From: Alphaproteobacteria bacterium
GTDB lineage: Bacteria > Pseudomonadota > Alphaproteobacteria > Micropepsales > Micropepsaceae
Reading direction: 5' to 3'
Length of the DNA: 64,000 bases
NCBI GenBank assembly: GCA_947465395.1
Contig: CANIAL010000006.1
Coordinates: forward strand, 62,001 to 126,000
Shown here: positions 1-7,612 of the stretch, piece after piece
Layout of the letters: each line of letters opens with the position of its first letter
How positions within the stretch are numbered: position 1 is the stretch's first letter
The notes under the pieces: generated by a model
Seen by the model: only the letters and a program-made list of their open reading frames with translations
Told to the model about the DNA's origin: nothing
The model's database searches: none
Position numbers and translations under genes: made by a program

Positions 1-831
1 TTCGATATCCAGCTCCACCAGCGTCTCGGAATGCTCGCTGACAAAGGCCAGCGGCGCCACCACCAGCGCCTTGCCCTCGGCCCCGGCGCGGCGGATTTCC
101 GCATCGGTGGCCGGCCCCAGCCATTTCAGCGGACCAACGCGGCTTTGATAGCAGACCACATGGTCCAGATTTTCCATCCCCAATTCTTCCACAATGGCGG
201 CGGCGGATTTTTCCACCTGCCATTGGTAGGGATCGCCGCGTTCAATCACGCGCTCCGGCAGGCCATGCGCCGACAAAAGCAGCCGTGCATTCGGCGTCTG
301 GGCCAGGGCGGCGCGGATATGCCCCGCCATGGCCCGCACAAAGCCGCTGTCGGCAGGATAGCAGCAGATGCGGGTGGTAGGCGCGGCCAAGCCAGCCGCC
401 CGCGCTGCGCGTCCCCAGTCCTTCAGGGATGAGGCTGTCGTGGTGGTGGAATATTGCGGATAGAGCGGCAACAGGATGATCTTGTCAGCAGCGAATTTCT
501 TTAACTCTGCCGCCGCGGCATCGCTGAAGGGATGCCAGCAGCGCATGGCAATGACGCATTTCGCTTCCACGCCGCTGCCCGACAAGGCGGCTTCCAGGGC
601 GCGTGCCTGTTTTTCCGTCTCAGGCAGAATGGGCGAGGCGCCGCCCAGATAGTGATAAATCTCTGCCGCCACCGGCGCGCGCCGCCGGGCGATCAGCCAG
701 GCCAGCGGCAATCTCAGGACCGCAGGCAGGCCAATGATCGCCGGATCGGAAAACAGGTTGCGCAGAAACGGCTCGACCGCTTCGGGTCCATCGGGTCCAC
801 CCAAGTTGAACAAGACTATCCCAAGCTTCAC
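1..831 (-). CDS. hemH: Ferrochelatase, C-terminal end outside window
   Basis: Inserts ferrous iron into protoporphyrin IX, the last step of protoheme synthesis. Translation from the GTG at 829-831 gives an N-terminal NLGGPDGPEAV motif, then LLPLYPQYSTTT, the SAHGLPERV segment with the conserved histidine, and YQSRVGPLKWLGP. All are hallmarks of HemH. The frame is open for 277 codons to the window edge, so the last part is missing. GTG is chosen because the nearby ATG at 843-845 is out of frame and makes only a 5-codon ORF. It is divergent from ppsR across about 257 nt. Identity is clear; the exact start is less so. Confidence 0.95.
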   Translation of the reverse strand, partial: MKLGIVLFNLGGPDGPEAVEPFLRNLFSDPAIIGLPAVLRLPLAWLIARRRAPVAAEIYHYLGGASPILPETEKQARALEAALSGSGVEAKCVIAMRCWHPFSDAAAAELKKFAADKIILLPLYPQYSTTTTASSLKDWGRAARAAGLAAPTTRICCYPADSGFVRAMAGHIRAALAQTPNARLLLSAHGLPERVIERGDPYQWQVEKSAAAIVEELGMENLDHVVCYQSRVGPLKWLGPATDAEIRRAGAEGKALVVAPLAFVSEHSETLVELDIE

Positions 832-845
832 AGGGTCACTTCCAT
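828..845 (-). promoter_or_regulatory. Five-codon leader ORF overlapping the hemH start
   Basis: A good Shine-Dalgarno (AGGAG) lies 7 nt before an ATG that encodes MEVTL and then stops. Its TGA overlaps the hemH GTG in the tetranucleotide GTGA. The layout would allow translational coupling into hemH. It may also be chance, since a weaker GGAAG lies near the GTG itself. Confidence 0.35.
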
Positions 846-1088
846 AACAAGACTCCTAATAGGTATATGATGAAGGTGATGTTGGGTATGTGAGTTGTGG
901 AGGCTTTTGTGCGCGGCTCCTGCCTGAAGCAATAGAGTCAAGGTGTTGGCGGCAAGCGGGCCTGTCCCCGCCCGGCCATCATGCTATGCTTTCATGCCGG
1001 GACCATGCACAGCAATGCACGGGACGCGTGGTTCCCGGATGCGCGCTGGGGATCAGCGGCCCCGGGGTGGACAAGATAGGGACGGACT
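832..1088. promoter_or_regulatory. Divergent intergenic region hemH / ppsR
   Basis: This 257-nt gap must hold promoters for hemH (leftward) and the ppsR operon (rightward). Apart from the hemH leader ORF I see a TTGACT-like element on the minus strand (near 937-942) without a convincing -10 partner. I find no clear operator, riboswitch or RNA gene. Confidence 0.4.
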
Positions 1089-1940
1089 GTGGAAAAGAAT
1101 GTTCATGTCCATCTGGTGTCGGACTCCACGGGCGAGACCCTGAACGCCATCGTCAATGCCGCCCTAGCCCAGTTCGAAGGGGTGGAGGTCAACACCCATG
1201 CCTTTGCCCTGGTGCGGTCGGAACAGCAGTTGCAGCGCGCCCTGGACCAGATCACGCAGAATAGCGGGCTGGTCTTTTTCACCCTGGTCAATCCGGCGTT
1301 GCGCCAGAAGTTGCTGGCCCATTGCGCCGCGCTTCAGACGCCTTGCATGGATGTGATGGAACGGCCCGTCTCCGTGCTGCGCCGGTTCCTGGGCACTGCC
1401 GAAACCCATCGCCCCGGCGGCCAGCATGAAGTGGACCGGCGCTACCTGGACCGGATCGAGGCGCTGAATTTCACCATGCAGCATGATGACGGCCAATCCC
1501 TGGACAGCATCAATGACGCCGATGTGATTTTGGTGGGCGCAAGCCGCACCTCAAAGACGCCGACCTGCGTGCATTTGGCCACGCGCGGGGTGCGCGCCGG
1601 AAACATTCCGCTGGTGCCGGGCGTGCCTTTGCCGCCCGCGCTTCTGGCTGCGACAAGGCCCATGATCGTGGGCCTGTGGGTCTCGCCCGACCGGCTGGTG
1701 CAGGTGCGTCGTAACCGCCTGGCCAGCATGGGCGAAGCGCGAGACACCGATTATGTGGACCCCGAGCTGGTGCGCGCCGAAATGGCGGCCACGCGCAAAT
1801 TGTATGACCAGCAGGAGTGGCCGGTGATCGATGTCTCCCGCCGCTCCATCGAAGAAACCGCCGCCGCGGTGCTCAATCTTCTCAGCGAGCGCCAGGAAAA
1901 AGAGAAAACCGAGAAGGTGCGGGCGGGAGCCGGTTCGTGA
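1089..1940 (+). CDS. ppsR: Pyruvate, phosphate dikinase / PEP synthase regulatory protein
   Basis: DUF299-family bifunctional serine/threonine kinase and pyrophosphorylase, which uses ADP to inactivate and Pi to reactivate PPDK or PEP synthase. The protein opens with HVHLVSDSTGETLN and has the family P-loop GASRTSKTP near residue 154, then the NIPLVPGVPLP stretch. The length of 283 residues is normal. The start is GTG at 1089, because the DSTGET motif begins only about 12 residues later. It leads a run of overlapping genes, ppsR-maf-aroE-coaE-dnaQ, as in many alphaproteobacteria. Confidence 0.93.
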   Translation: MEKNVHVHLVSDSTGETLNAIVNAALAQFEGVEVNTHAFALVRSEQQLQRALDQITQNSGLVFFTLVNPALRQKLLAHCAALQTPCMDVMERPVSVLRRFLGTAETHRPGGQHEVDRRYLDRIEALNFTMQHDDGQSLDSINDADVILVGASRTSKTPTCVHLATRGVRAGNIPLVPGVPLPPALLAATRPMIVGLWVSPDRLVQVRRNRLASMGEARDTDYVDPELVRAEMAATRKLYDQQEWPVIDVSRRSIEETAAAVLNLLSERQEKEKTEKVRAGAGS

Positions 1941-2536
1941 GCGTACTGGTGCTGGCATCATCCAGCGCGGCGCGCCAGAAAATGCTGAAGGATGCGGGGG
2001 TGGATTTTCGTGTCTCCGCCGCCGACATTGATGAGGCCGGATTGATGGCCGATTTGATCAATGGCGGCCATGATGCGGCGGCGATCGCCGGCGCGCTGGC
2101 TGAGCAAAAGGCGCTGGCGGTGTCGCGGCGGCTGCCGGGCGAGCTGGTGCTGGGCGGTGACCAGATATTGGCGTTGGGGCCGGAAATACTGGGCAAAAGC
2201 CGCGACCTGGCGGCGCTCCGGGCGCTGCTGCTGCGGCTGAAAGGCGCCAGCCACAAATTGTTTTCTGCCGCTGCCCTGGCGCGGGACGGCAAGACCCTTT
2301 GGCGGCACACCGACACCGTCACGCTGACCATGCGCGATTTCAGCGATGCCTTCCTGGACAATTACCTGGCGGCGGAAGGCGAAGCCGTGCTTTCCTCGGT
2401 AGGCGGCTACCATTATGAAGAACGCGGCGCGCAACTGTTCGAACGGGTGGACGGCGATTATTTAACCATTCTGGGTTTGCCCTTGCTGCCGGTTCTGGCG
2501 GCGCTTCGGGCGCAAGGATTGATGCCCAAGGATTAG
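1937..2536 (+). CDS. maf: Maf-family nucleotide pyrophosphatase
   Basis: Maf/YhdE-like nucleoside triphosphate pyrophosphatase, expected to hydrolyse non-canonical or modified NTPs in the cytosol. The N-terminus LASSSAARQKMLKDAG matches the family's first motif, and GGDQIL near residue 70 occupies the place of the usual acidic motif. The start is the GTG at 1937, which overlaps the ppsR stop in GTGA. The open frame further upstream is only an overlap with ppsR. Length is 199 residues, typical for the family. Which Maf subgroup and substrate it uses cannot be told from sequence alone. Confidence 0.9.
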   Translation: MSVLVLASSSAARQKMLKDAGVDFRVSAADIDEAGLMADLINGGHDAAAIAGALAEQKALAVSRRLPGELVLGGDQILALGPEILGKSRDLAALRALLLRLKGASHKLFSAAALARDGKTLWRHTDTVTLTMRDFSDAFLDNYLAAEGEAVLSSVGGYHYEERGAQLFERVDGDYLTILGLPLLPVLAALRAQGLMPKD

Positions 2537-2540
2537 AAGA

Positions 2541-3386
2541 ATGACCATAACGGGCAAGGCGAAGATCGCGGGCATTGTCGGCTGGCCGGTGTCGCATTCC
2601 CTGTCGCCGGTGCTGCATTCCTTTTGGCTGGATGAAAACAGGATTGACGGCGCGCTGGTGCCGCTGGCCGTGCGGGCGCAGGATTTTGCGGGCGTAATCC
2701 TGGCTCTGAAAAATGCGGGCTTCACCGGCGTCAATGTCACCGTGCCACACAAGGAAGCGGCCTTTGCCATCGCCCATGTCGCGGACGATGCGGCGAAGGC
2801 GGCGGGCGCGGCCAACCTTCTGCTGTTCACGGACAAGGGCATCGAGGCGCGCAACACCGACGCCATCGGCCTTTCCCAAAGCCTGAAGGACGTGGCGCTG
2901 AAGGGAAAAAAAGCCGTGATGATCGGCACTGGCGGCGCGGCGCGGGGCGCCATCCTGGCGCTGGATTCATTGGGCGCAAGCAGTGTTGCGGTGCTGGGCC
3001 GCAATGCGGCGCGCGCGGGCACGCTGTGTTCAACATTGCAGAGCCAGGCGAAAACCACGCTCATCCCGGGCGGCTTTGAAGATTGGTCGGCGCAGGCGAA
3101 AGACGCGGCGCTGCTGCTCAATGCCAGCGCCGCCGGCATGGGGGGAAATCCCGGCTTGCCCCTGGACCTGGCGGCGCTGCCCGCCAACGCCGTGGTTTGC
3201 GACATTGTCTACAGCCCGCTCCAGACACAGCTTTTGAAGGATGCGGGCGCACGCGGCCTGAAAACACTCGACGGGCTGGGCATGCTGATGCACCAGGCCG
3301 CGCCTTCCTTTGAAGGCTTTTTCGGCGTGACGCCGCGGGTCAGCGATGGGTTGCGCGCGGCGCTGGAGCGGGCGCTTGCCCGCTAA
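2541..3386 (+). CDS. aroE: Shikimate dehydrogenase
   Basis: NADPH-dependent reduction of 3-dehydroshikimate to shikimate in aromatic amino-acid biosynthesis. The substrate site [13 protein letters not shown] is near residue 16, NVTVPHKE with the catalytic lysine near residue 66, NTDAIG follows, and the dinucleotide-binding loop [10 protein letters not shown] lies near 130. The 281-residue length is standard. The ATG is 4 nt after the maf stop, so the two are probably translated from one transcript. The last 11 nt overlap the proposed coaE start. Confidence 0.95.
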   Translation: MTITGKAKIAGIVGWPVSHSLSPVLHSFWLDENRIDGALVPLAVRAQDFAGVILALKNAGFTGVNVTVPHKEAAFAIAHVADDAAKAAGAANLLLFTDKGIEARNTDAIGLSQSLKDVALKGKKAVMIGTGGAARGAILALDSLGASSVAVLGRNAARAGTLCSTLQSQAKTTLIPGGFEDWSAQAKDAALLLNASAAGMGGNPGLPLDLAALPANAVVCDIVYSPLQTQLLKDAGARGLKTLDGLGMLMHQAAPSFEGFFGVTPRVSDGLRAALERALAR

Positions 3387-3984
3387 GGCAAAACCATTCC
3401 TGATCGGCCTGACCGGCTCCATCGGCATGGGCAAAAGCCAGACCGCCGCCTTGTTCGCGGAAGCAAACATCCCCGTCTATGATGCCGACGCGGCCATCCA
3501 GAAACTCTATGCCCGGGGCGGCGCCGGCGTGGACGCGGTGGGCCAGGCGTTCCCCGGTGCGATCAAGGGCGGCGCGGTGGACAGGGCGGCCTTGTCGCAG
3601 ATGGTACTGGGCAATGCAGCCGCGCTGGCGAAGCTTGAGGCGTTGGTGCATCCCCTGGTGCGGGCGGACCGCGACGCCTTCATCGCTGGGCATGACGAAA
3701 TTGTGCTTCTGGACATTCCGCTGCTGTTTGAAACCGGCGGCGCGTCGGACGTGGATGCGGTTGTGGTGGCCAGCACCGATGCGGACACACAGCGCGCCCG
3801 CGTGCTGTCCCGGCCCGGCATGACGGAAGAGAAATTCACCACCCTTCACGCCCGCCAGGTTCCCGATGCCCAGAAGCGCGCACAGGCGGATTATGTGGTG
3901 GAGACGGGGCAGGGCTTGGATCATGCCCGGGATCAGGTCAAAATGATCCTGGCCGATATCCGGAAAAAAATCGCCCATGCGTGA
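3376..3984 (+). CDS. coaE: Dephospho-CoA kinase
   Basis: Phosphorylates dephospho-CoA, the last step of coenzyme A synthesis. The Walker A segment [12 protein letters not shown] starts about 11 residues in, followed by the DADAAI motif and [11 protein letters not shown]. The TTG at 3376 is the most plausible start: it places the P-loop at the usual distance and overlaps the aroE end by 11 nt. No ATG is available in that stretch. The stop at 3982-3984 overlaps the native dnaQ start in ATGCGTGA. About 202 residues, normal for CoaE. Confidence 0.92.
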   Translation: MPAKAKPFLIGLTGSIGMGKSQTAALFAEANIPVYDADAAIQKLYARGGAGVDAVGQAFPGAIKGGAVDRAALSQMVLGNAAALAKLEALVHPLVRADRDAFIAGHDEIVLLDIPLLFETGGASDVDAVVVASTDADTQRARVLSRPGMTEEKFTTLHARQVPDAQKRAQADYVVETGQGLDHARDQVKMILADIRKKIAHA

Positions 3985-4093
3985 GATTGTTTTCGATACC
4001 GAAACGACGGGTTTCGAGCCGAATGACGGTCACCGCACGGCGTTCGCGCGAGCGAGAGCCGAAAAAAAGAAAGATGCGGGATGCGGGAGATAG
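3977..4093 (+). CDS. Upstream partial copy of dnaQ 5' end: 38-codon leader ORF
   Basis: The first 20 codons of dnaQ occur here (3977-4036) and again at 4081-4140. The protein sequence is identical, but 8 of 20 codons differ, all at the third base. This copy overlaps the coaE stop, the usual position of dnaQ in this operon, so I infer that it is the ancestral start. Its frame runs through the palindromic insert and stops at 4091-4093, 10 nt inside the second copy, giving a 38-residue peptide. The distance between copies is 104 nt, so it is not in frame with dnaQ. It could be a leader peptide, a remnant, or the first part of a frameshift product. Confidence 0.7.
   Translation: MREIVFDTETTGFEPNDGHRTAFARARAEKKKDAGCGR
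4037..4080 (+). repeat. Palindromic insert between the two dnaQ 5' copies
   Basis: The 44 nt separating the copies contain an imperfect dyad (CGGCGTTCGC / GCGAGCGAGAGCCG, about 4039-4060), an A7 tract, and the first of two adjacent ATGCGGG heptamers (4074-4080 and 4081-4087). It resembles a REP-type palindrome. I see no open transposase nearby. Confidence 0.6.
4063..4069 (+). promoter_or_regulatory. Candidate -1 frameshift heptamer A-AAA-AAG
   Basis: In the frame of the leader ORF the codons read GAA AAA AAG, so A-AAA-AAG is in the correct X-XXY-YYZ phase. It is the same heptamer that drives -1 frameshifting in E. coli dnaX. A -1 slip here moves ribosomes into the dnaQ frame with no stop before the second ATG. 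No experimental support; inferred from sequence only. Confidence 0.4.
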
Positions 4094-4773
4094 TTTTCGA
4101 TACGGAAACAACGGGGTTCGAACCAAACGACGGTCACCGCATCGTCGAAATGGGCTGCGTGGAGCTGGTGGATCATTTTCCCACCGGCAAGTCGCTGCAA
4201 TTCTATCTCAATCCCGAACGCGAAGTGCCCATGGAATCCCAGCGGGTGCACGGCCTCAGCAATGAATTCCTGGCCGACAAGCCATTCTTCGCCGCTGTGG
4301 CGGACGAATTCCTGGAATTCATCGGCGATGCGCCGCTGATCATCCACAATGCCAGCTTTGACATGAAGTTCGTCAATGCCGAGCTTTCCCGCATCGGGCG
4401 CGCGCCGCTCTCCATGTCCCGCACCATAGACACGATCGAAATCGCAAAGCGCAAATTGCCCGGGGTGCGCTATTCGCTGGACGAACTCTGCAAGCGGTTC
4501 GGCGTGGACACATCGGCCCGCACCAAGCATGGCGCGCTGCTGGACGCCGAACTGACGGCGCAGGTTTACCTGGAACTGATCGGCGGGCGTCAGCGCGGCT
4601 TTGCCCTGGCCCCTGCCGAAGTGGCGGCGCAAGGCCCGGCCATGGACAGTGGCGGCGCGCGCCAGCGCCCAACGCCGCTGGCCCCTCGCATCACGGATGA
4701 CGAGCTTGCCGCCCATGCGGCCTTTGTCGCCGCCGAGCTGGGCACCACCGCCATTTGGGTCGTCGCGGATTAA
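4081..4773 (+). CDS. dnaQ: DNA polymerase III epsilon subunit (3'-5' proofreading exonuclease)
   Basis: DEDDh-type exonuclease that edits replication errors as part of the DNA polymerase III core. The [10 protein letters not shown] motif (Exo I) is near residue 5, HNASFDMKF (Exo II) near 90 and HGALLDAEL (Exo III, His and Asp) near 148. At 230 residues it is normal for alphaproteobacteria. Its 5' end is a recoded repeat of the sequence at 3977-4036, with several codons uncommon for this GC-rich genome (ATA, ACA, CCA). The stop shares TTAA with the secB stop on the other strand. The start at 4081 has only a poor ribosome site (AAAGA), so coupling to the leader ORF is possible. Confidence 0.95.
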   Translation: MREIVFDTETTGFEPNDGHRIVEMGCVELVDHFPTGKSLQFYLNPEREVPMESQRVHGLSNEFLADKPFFAAVADEFLEFIGDAPLIIHNASFDMKFVNAELSRIGRAPLSMSRTIDTIEIAKRKLPGVRYSLDELCKRFGVDTSARTKHGALLDAELTAQVYLELIGGRQRGFALAPAEVAAQGPAMDSGGARQRPTPLAPRITDDELAAHAAFVAAELGTTAIWVVAD

Positions 4774-5237
4774 GCCTTCAGAGAAGTGGGCTTCACGCGC
4801 GCCTGGTACAGCGCCGCAAAATCAATCGGCTCCACCATCAGGGGCGGCATGCCGCCATCGCGCACCACATCGGCCACGATGCGCCGCGCAAAGGGGAACA
4901 GCATGTGCGGGGCCTGGATCATCAGAAGCGGCTGCAGCGCGTCTTCGGGAATATTCTCCAGCCGGAACAGCCCGGCATAGGTGAGTTCCAGAAGGAACAA
5001 CTGCTTTTCCGCCACCGTGGCATGGATGCGCAGCTTCAGTTCCACCTCGTAATTCGTGCCGTCATTCTGGCGGGCCTGCAAATCCACGCCGAACTCGATC
5101 TGGGGATTTTGCGTCAGGCCCTGGGGCGCGCCCGGATTCTCGAAGGACAGGTCCTTGATATATTGCGCCAGCACCTGAACCACGGGCTGGGCGGTTGCGG
5201 GGGCGGCGCCATTGCCATTCTGGCCCTCATTGCTCAT
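4770..5237 (-). CDS. secB: Protein-export chaperone SecB
   Basis: Cytosolic homotetrameric chaperone that keeps preproteins unfolded and hands them to SecA. The sequence has the SecB core from VQVLAQYIKDLSFENPGAP through the LLELTYAGLFRL region to PLMVEPIDFAALY. I chose the ATG at 5237 (MSNEGQNGN), giving 155 residues and a short family-like N-terminus. An upstream ATG at 5252 is in frame and cannot be excluded. Convergent with dnaQ, sharing TTAA for both stops. Confidence 0.93.
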   Translation of the reverse strand: MSNEGQNGNGAAPATAQPVVQVLAQYIKDLSFENPGAPQGLTQNPQIEFGVDLQARQNDGTNYEVELKLRIHATVAEKQLFLLELTYAGLFRLENIPEDALQPLLMIQAPHMLFPFARRIVADVVRDGGMPPLMVEPIDFAALYQARVKPTSLKA

Positions 5238-5389
5238 CGGCTCGAATTCCATCTCTGATCGCGCCCGGCGCTACCATGAATTGCGCGCTTTTGACAAGCG
5301 AACCCCGGGGTTGGCGAGTTAAGCTTTACCCCCGCCGCTATCCGGGGTTAGGTTGCGGCGACCCATCTTGGCCCAACGGAAAGCCGCCG

Positions 5390-5980
5390 ATGCCGGATTC
5401 ACAATTGCTGGGAATATTGATCGCCCCCATGGTGGCGGGCGTATTGCTGTTCCGCCTGTACACGGTGCTGGGCCGCCGCACCGGGCATAAACCCCAGAAC
5501 CAGGCTCAAGCACCAAACGCCCTGGCGCCCGCCCGCACCGACAATCGCCTGGCGCCGGTCGGCGACAAGCCTGTGGCCGTGGGCGGGCTGTTCGACATCC
5601 AGCTTGCTGATCCCAATTTTGAAACCAACAATTTCCTGAAAGGCGCGCGCAGCGCCTATGAATTGATTTTGAAATCCTTTGCCGCGGGCGACCGCACCGC
5701 GCTGAAGCCATTATTGTCCGACGAAGTCTATGCCGCCTTTGATGCCGAGATCACGGCGCGCGGCGGTGCGGCGGCGGATGAAAGCCTGGCCGGCATCACC
5801 GATGCGCGCATCGCCCATGCGACCCTGACCGGCAAGCTGGCGGAAATCACCGTCGCCTTCCGCGCCCAGTTCCTGAAAGGCGATGTGCAGCGCGATGTGA
5901 ACGATGTCTGGACATTCGCGCGCACCTTGGGTGCCGCGCCCGACTGGGCCCTGGTGGCGACACAGGGCGATCTGCCCTGA
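5390..5980 (+). CDS. timA: Tim44-like membrane-anchored protein (TimA)
   Basis: Tim44-domain protein of alphaproteobacteria; TimA of Caulobacter has been described as a bacterial relative of the mitochondrial import subunit Tim44. An N-terminal membrane segment (residues about 4-24) is followed by a basic, Pro/Ala/Gln-rich linker and then the globular Tim44 domain beginning around NNFLKGARSAYELILKSF. The ATG at 5390 gives 196 residues; longer readings merely extend into non-conserved sequence. It sits between secB and mltA, the usual context. The bacterial role is not settled; an inner-membrane adaptor is the common guess. Confidence 0.88.
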   Translation: MPDSQLLGILIAPMVAGVLLFRLYTVLGRRTGHKPQNQAQAPNALAPARTDNRLAPVGDKPVAVGGLFDIQLADPNFETNNFLKGARSAYELILKSFAAGDRTALKPLLSDEVYAAFDAEITARGGAAADESLAGITDARIAHATLTGKLAEITVAFRAQFLKGDVQRDVNDVWTFARTLGAAPDWALVATQGDLP

Positions 5981-6006
5981 AGCGCCGCACGGTCCTTGCC
6001 GGCAGC

Positions 6007-7122
6007 GTGGCGATACTGCTGGCGGCGCTGGCGCTCTGGTACGGTTATGCCACCCGCGCCAAACCGCAGGCGCTGGCGAGGGTTTCCTTCTCCGCGCTGC
6101 CGGGCTGGGCCGATACCGATCTTGCCCCCGCCCTGGCTGCCTTCCAGCAAAGCTGCGCCGCGCTGGCGAAAAAGCCGCCTTCGACATCCATGGGCTATGC
6201 CGGCACCTTCGGCGACTGGCAGGTGGCGTGCGTCAGCGCGGGCGGCGATGCGCGCGAATTCTTCGCGGGCAATTTCACGCCCTATGAACTGGAAGGCGGG
6301 CCGGGGCTTTTCACCGGCTATTACGAGCCGCTGATTTCCGGCAGCCGCACGCAACATGGTTCCTATCAAACGCCGGTCTACGGCATGCCCGACGATCTGG
6401 TGCGCGCAGACCTGGGTGCATTCTCGCCCACGCTGAAGGGCGAGCATATCTCCGGCCGCCTGCAGGGCCATGCCCTGGTTCCCTATGCGGCGCGGGACGA
6501 GATCACGCGCACCGGGATCGCCAATGCCAGGATTCTTTTCTGGTGCGATGATCCCGTCGGCTTGTTCTTTTTGCAGATACAGGGATCGGGGCGGGTGCGG
6601 CTGGATGACGGCACGATGGAGCGCATCGCCTATGCGGGCGAAAATGGCCGCCCCTATACCGCCATCGGCCGGGTGCTGATCGCACAAGGCCAGCTGACAC
6701 GCGAAGCGGTCAGCCTGGCCAGCATCCGCGCCTGGCTGAAGGCGCATCCCGAAAGGCAGAACGAGATTCTGGGCACCAACCAGTCCTATATTTTCTTCCG
6801 CGAAGCGCCGCTGGGCGATGCAAGGCTTGGAAGCCCCGGCACCCTGGGCGTGGGCCTGACGCCGGGAGCAAGCGCCGCGGTGGACATGCGGCTGAACGCG
6901 CTGGGCGCGCCTTATTATGTGGCAGCAGAATCCACCAAAGGGCTTTTTATCGCCCAGGATACGGGCGGCGCCATTCGCGGGTTGGCGCGGGCCGACATCT
7001 TTTTCGGCTTTGGCGAAAAGGCCGAAGCCCAGGCGGGCGGCATGAAGGCGCGGGGACGCATGTTCGTGCTGCTGCCCAACGCACTGGCCGAAAGGCTGGG
7101 CGCCTATCACCGCGTGCCGTGA
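6007..7122 (+). CDS. mltA: Membrane-bound lytic transglycosylase A
   Basis: Cleaves peptidoglycan glycan strands with formation of 1,6-anhydromuramic ends, at the periplasmic face of the envelope. It shows the MltA domain (FTGYYEPLISGSR near residue 99, then QIQGSGRVRLDDG) and the C-terminal 3D domain with DTGGAIRGLARADIFFG. Residues 1-20 are hydrophobic. The GTG at 6007 leaves the N-terminus without positive charges. A CTG at 5977, overlapping the timA stop as CTGA, would add KRRTVLAGS and make a better signal anchor, so the true start may be 5977. No lipobox is visible. Confidence 0.9.
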   Translation: MAILLAALALWYGYATRAKPQALARVSFSALPGWADTDLAPALAAFQQSCAALAKKPPSTSMGYAGTFGDWQVACVSAGGDAREFFAGNFTPYELEGGPGLFTGYYEPLISGSRTQHGSYQTPVYGMPDDLVRADLGAFSPTLKGEHISGRLQGHALVPYAARDEITRTGIANARILFWCDDPVGLFFLQIQGSGRVRLDDGTMERIAYAGENGRPYTAIGRVLIAQGQLTREAVSLASIRAWLKAHPERQNEILGTNQSYIFFREAPLGDARLGSPGTLGVGLTPGASAAVDMRLNALGAPYYVAAESTKGLFIAQDTGGAIRGLARADIFFGFGEKAEAQAGGMKARGRMFVLLPNALAERLGAYHRVP

Positions 7123-7138
7123 TGCGAAAACGCCCCCT

Positions 7139-7612
7139 TTGAAAAAAAGAAAGACCACGGATGATGAAAAGGCCCTGTTCCGCGCTGTGGCGGAGCAGCC
7201 CATCAAGCCCGTCCTGGCCCGTAAAAACGCTGGAAAAGCGTCCACAAAGGCCGAGGCGGTGGAATTGGACGGCAACACGGCGGCCCGGCTGAAAAAAGGC
7301 GCGCAATCGCCGGAAGCCAAGCTGGACCTGCATGGGCTGACAGAATCTTCGGCGCATGGCGCGCTGCTGTCATTCCTGGAGCGGGCGCAGCGCCAAGGCC
7401 TGCGCCTGGTGCTGGTGGTGACGGGCAAGGGCAACAAGGCGAAAGATGAAAGCGCGGCGTGGATGATGCGCGATACCGGGGTGCTGAAGGAAATGGTGCC
7501 GCGCTGGCTGCGCGAAAAGGATTTCGTGCGCCTGACCAGCGGCCATGGCGCGGCCCATCGCAAACATGGCGGCGACGGCGCGCTTTATGTCTATGTGCGC
7601 AAGAGCCGCTAG
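7139..7612 (+). CDS. Smr/MutS2-type domain protein
   Basis: Stand-alone Smr-domain protein of 157 residues. The basic N-terminal part (KKRKTTDDEKALFRAVA) is common in proteobacterial small Smr proteins. The Smr domain starts at LDLHGLTESSAHGAL (near 61) and includes VVTGKG and RLTSGHGAAHRKHGGDGA. The family has been linked to nucleic-acid nicking; the substrate is unknown here. TTG at 7139 is the only start that keeps the basic N-terminus. Its stop shares CTAG with the convergent kinase gene. Confidence 0.88.
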   Translation: MKKRKTTDDEKALFRAVAEQPIKPVLARKNAGKASTKAEAVELDGNTAARLKKGAQSPEAKLDLHGLTESSAHGALLSFLERAQRQGLRLVLVVTGKGNKAKDESAAWMMRDTGVLKEMVPRWLREKDFVRLTSGHGAAHRKHGGDGALYVYVRKSR

